A stretch of 64,000 nt of DNA, taken from Phycisphaerales bacterium (lineage in GTDB: Bacteria; Planctomycetota; Phycisphaerae; Phycisphaerales; SM1A02). Positions within the stretch are counted from its first letter, which is position 1, and the number at the start of each line of letters is the position of its first letter. Below are positions 62,207-64,000 of this stretch, one piece after another. The stretch lies in contig JABABM010000002.1 in the NCBI GenBank assembly GCA_014238205.1, positions 62,001-126,000 on the forward strand, read 5' to 3'. The position numbers and the translations under genes are program-made. The notes below the pieces were generated by a model that worked only from the letters and a program-made list of their open reading frames with translations, had not been told where the DNA came from and searched no databases.

Positions 62207-63190
62207 TCAGAGAAGAGGAACCTCGACCAGTCGCGGCGACTGTGGACGACCGCCCTTGGAGGGATCCTGCGGATCATAGAGATCAATGAGCGGCTCGCCA
62301 TTGACAAGCCGCTGGGGGAACTGCATCACGAAACGTTCGACTTCCGGGCTCTTTATCCCGGTTGATGCATCCATGGCCCTGTGATCAAAGACTCCAACGG
62401 TGACCATGCTCATCTGCCGCGCATCATCATGGTGGAAGAATGCGGGCATACCCTGCTGCCTCAAGGCTCTCGCGTATCCCTCCGCCGCACTTCGCCGTCG
62501 AGACGGGGGGTACTCTCCGCTTTCAAAGTCTCCCCAGACAGCGATCTCCAGGGTGTACAGGGTACGGACATCCGGATACTTGATGCGAAGCGAAACCAAC
62601 TCGTTGTCGGGAACGGTGCTTGGATCACGTGGGACCTTCAACTCTGCAATCATCGCCTGTGGAAATATCTGGCGATTGTTCACTGTCAGGTTTCGAAGTC
62701 TCTGGACATCAGCACGTGCCTCAGGATCCGTCCAGTCCACGTAACTGCCGAAGACTACGAGGGAGCCTCTGGCATCTGGATGTGTTCGAAGACTGGAATC
62801 GAGTGATGGGAGCAATGTCCCCAATCTCCTGCGATATTCAACGGCCTGGTCCACATGGCCCGTGGATGTGAACGTGGCAAGAACGATGCCGAAGCCTGAT
62901 GACAGATTCCCTGTATTCGAACCTCCTTCAGGCAGATCGACAGGCGATGAACTGGCTCGCTGCTTTCGCTGTGATGCCGAAGCAACTCCAAGCCGGTCCT
63001 CAATCGAATCCCAGTCATGGCCAAGATCACGTTCTGGATTCTTTTCCTTGCTGGGATGCATCCGCTCGGGCTGCGCAGGCGTATCAAATCGAGAATGAGC
63101 AACAGGTCTCACAGGTTCGTTCGACTGGCACCCCATGGAAAGGGAGGCCGTAATGAGCAGGAGCATGGATGTGAATTGTCTTGGCACCAA
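62207..63190 (-). CDS. Lipoprotein of unknown function
   Basis: A 328-residue lipoprotein with lipobox S-M-G-C21. The start is TTG 63190 (or GTG 63187), fixed by an AGGAG site eight bases upstream; the only upstream ATG is 135 bases further away. After a polar, low-complexity stretch (about 22-100) follows a domain of about 220 residues. It contains F-G-S-Y-V-D-W and a V-T-V-G-V-F-D-H motif, a pattern of SPOR-like or planctomycete DUF-type proteins that I cannot name with confidence. It converges with the ALDH-like gene. Confidence 0.7.
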   Translation of the reverse strand: MVPRQFTSMLLLITASLSMGCQSNEPVRPVAHSRFDTPAQPERMHPSKEKNPERDLGHDWDSIEDRLGVASASQRKQRASSSPVDLPEGGSNTGNLSSGFGIVLATFTSTGHVDQAVEYRRRLGTLLPSLDSSLRTHPDARGSLVVFGSYVDWTDPEARADVQRLRNLTVNNRQIFPQAMIAELKVPRDPSTVPDNELVSLRIKYPDVRTLYTLEIAVWGDFESGEYPPSRRRSAAEGYARALRQQGMPAFFHHDDARQMSMVTVGVFDHRAMDASTGIKSPEVERFVMQFPQRLVNGEPLIDLYDPQDPSKGGRPQSPRLVEVPLL

Positions 63191-63438
63191 GTTGGATTCT
63201 CCTAGGGAAGGAATCGTATCCTTCCTTTGGCCGATGGGCACCTGGTGCCGTGGGCAGAGAGTTGCCAAATGCCTCCTGGAAGACAAAAAACAGGGGTTCC
63301 TGGAATCAGCAAGTTGCACATTCAAGCCCGTGGACGTGGCGGGACGATGTAGGTCTTGGAGACGGGCTTTCCCAGGTGCCCCGCCTCCTTTCGGATTCAG
63401 GGAAGAATCTGCGAATCAGACGATGGATGAGACTGTCA

Positions 63439-63459
63439 CGACCCCGTGATCCGGGGTCG
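63439..63459 (+). promoter_or_regulatory. Hairpin in the leader of flgM
   Basis: CGACCCCG (63439-63446) pairs perfectly with CGGGGTCG (63452-63459) around a five-base loop. It ends two bases before the GAGGAG ribosome-binding site of flgM (63462-63467). On mRNA it could limit ribosome access, or it could be the end of an upstream transcript; as DNA it could be an operator. There is no T run for termination. Positions 63191-63438 show no gene. Confidence 0.45.
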
Positions 63460-63477
63460 GTGAGGAGTTCTATCAAG

Positions 63478-63774
63478 ATGCCAGATATCGCATCAGTAAG
63501 TAATTCGGTGGGCCCACTGCACTCGACTCCGGGTGTAGGAAGGGAGGGAATCGAGCGACCCGCTTCCCTGGAAACTCCGGTTGACCGCCTTGGGCGACAG
63601 GATCGTGTGGAAGTATCACGACATGCGGAGTGGTTCCAGGCACTACGTGAAATGCCGGACATACGGCAGGATCGTGTGGAAGCCATACAGAAGGCCATCC
63701 AGGAAGATGCCTACGTGACGCCGGAGAAGATCGACGTCGCCGTAGAAGGCCTCCTCCAGGATGTGCGTGGCTGA
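63478..63774 (+). CDS. flgM: FlgM-like anti-sigma-28 factor
   Basis: A 98-residue protein. The C-terminal 55 residues have the FlgM pattern: D-R-V-E-V-S-x-x-A, a spacer helix, D-I-R-Q-D-R-V-E-A-I-Q-K-A-I-Q and Y-x-x-x-P-E-K-I-D-V-A-V-E. The first about 40 residues are unstructured, as in FlgM. It holds the flagellar sigma factor FliA until the hook-basal body can export FlgM. ATG 63478 has a GAGGAG site ten bases upstream. No other flagellar gene is seen in the window, so it is a lone flgM here. Confidence 0.85.
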   Translation: MPDIASVSNSVGPLHSTPGVGREGIERPASLETPVDRLGRQDRVEVSRHAEWFQALREMPDIRQDRVEAIQKAIQEDAYVTPEKIDVAVEGLLQDVRG

Positions 63775-63833
63775 GAAACCCACTTTGAAGACCTGAACAG
63801 GTCGGGGCATGCCCGGACGGGTATCCTTCATCC

Positions 63834-64000
63834 ATGCGATCAAGGTCGATCCTCTTATCAGCGTGCGTTGCTCTCGTAGCCCTGCCAGCTTGCCAGCCGG
63901 CCAATACGAGCAGCAAGCGATCGGGAACGGTCGACAAGGTTGCTCAATGGCCTTTCGCCCCTGAATCGATCCGAGTACATCCACTGTCTCGTATCAAGTT
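63834..64000 (+). CDS. Lipoprotein, cut by the window end
   Basis: A frame starts at ATG 63834 and runs off the window after 55 codons. It has a signal peptide with a basic start (M-R-S-R-S), a hydrophobic run, and the lipobox L-P-A-C20. The visible mature part ends in E-S-I-R-V-H-P-L-S-R-I-K, a pattern I associate with conserved envelope lipoproteins, though no family can be named from this fragment. It begins 59 bases after flgM and may be cotranscribed. Confidence 0.6.
   Translation, partial: MRSRSILLSACVALVALPACQPANTSSKRSGTVDKVAQWPFAPESIRVHPLSRIK

Overview
The window looks like a piece of chromosome from a marine-type planctomycete, most probably of the class Phycisphaerae. This is inferred from the gene content, not from a marker gene. 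The clues are a C-terminal dockerin-like calcium repeat with DLL-V-I--WG spacing on a secreted multiheme cytochrome, two DUF1080 proteins, many small zinc-ribbon membrane proteins, FHA and Ser/Thr-kinase signalling proteins, the futalosine route to menaquinone (mqnE), and even GC of about 57-60%. Genes are dense, on both strands, with many 1-4 base overlaps (ATGA, TGATG). I see no rRNA, tRNA, insertion sequence, phage or CRISPR array.

Layout. 0-6 kb: parA, a VanZ-like zinc-ribbon membrane protein and the lipid II flippase murJ, then mqnE and a secreted protein on the other strand. 6-9 kb: mobA facing a molybdopterin oxidoreductase of the FdhF/YdeP-like family. 9-19 kb: a signalling block with a receiver-GAF-kinase, a STAS antagonist, a membrane FHA-serine protease and an FHA-GAF-HD-GYP phosphodiesterase. 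It encloses an ispE / M3 peptidase / amino-acid decarboxylase operon. 19-25 kb: a NIF3 protein, a Bax-inhibitor-like membrane protein, an unusual RibBA homologue, a Met/His-rich repeat protein, a CNNM/CorC protein and ybeY. 25-31 kb: nuoD-nuoE-small gene-nuoF and an orphan ABC permease. 31-43 kb: dockerin-tailed multiheme cytochrome, pyrB, nuoG, a sarcosine-oxidase-type flavoenzyme, two DUF1080 proteins, an FKBP lipoprotein and a solitary atpD. 44-47 kb: a hotdog-ACP-hotdog fatty-acid-like cluster, coaD and an untranslated, hairpin-rich stretch. 47-55 kb: a large exported protein and a complete two-partner secretion pair (TpsB then TpsA). 55-64 kb: yggS, rex, metF with three small envelope proteins, deoC, an aldehyde dehydrogenase locus that looks like a split ALDH16, a lipoprotein, flgM and a lipoprotein cut by the window end.

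How the genes fit together. The cell appears to respire with complex I (nuo), menaquinone and F-type ATP synthase, with the redox sensor Rex, a molybdoenzyme plus its cofactor enzyme MobA, and periplasmic c-type haem proteins. FlgM implies flagellar motility. The most unusual items are the split ALDH16-like locus next to deoC, the RibBA homologue with changed catalytic residues in both halves, the two-partner secretion pair in a planctomycete-type genome, the large ACP between two dehydratase-like hotdog genes, the dockerin-tailed multiheme cytochrome, a perfect 15-base inverted repeat that sets both start codons of a divergent gene pair, and the structured non-coding stretch upstream of coaD. 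All functional statements come from reading motifs by eye; no database search was run.
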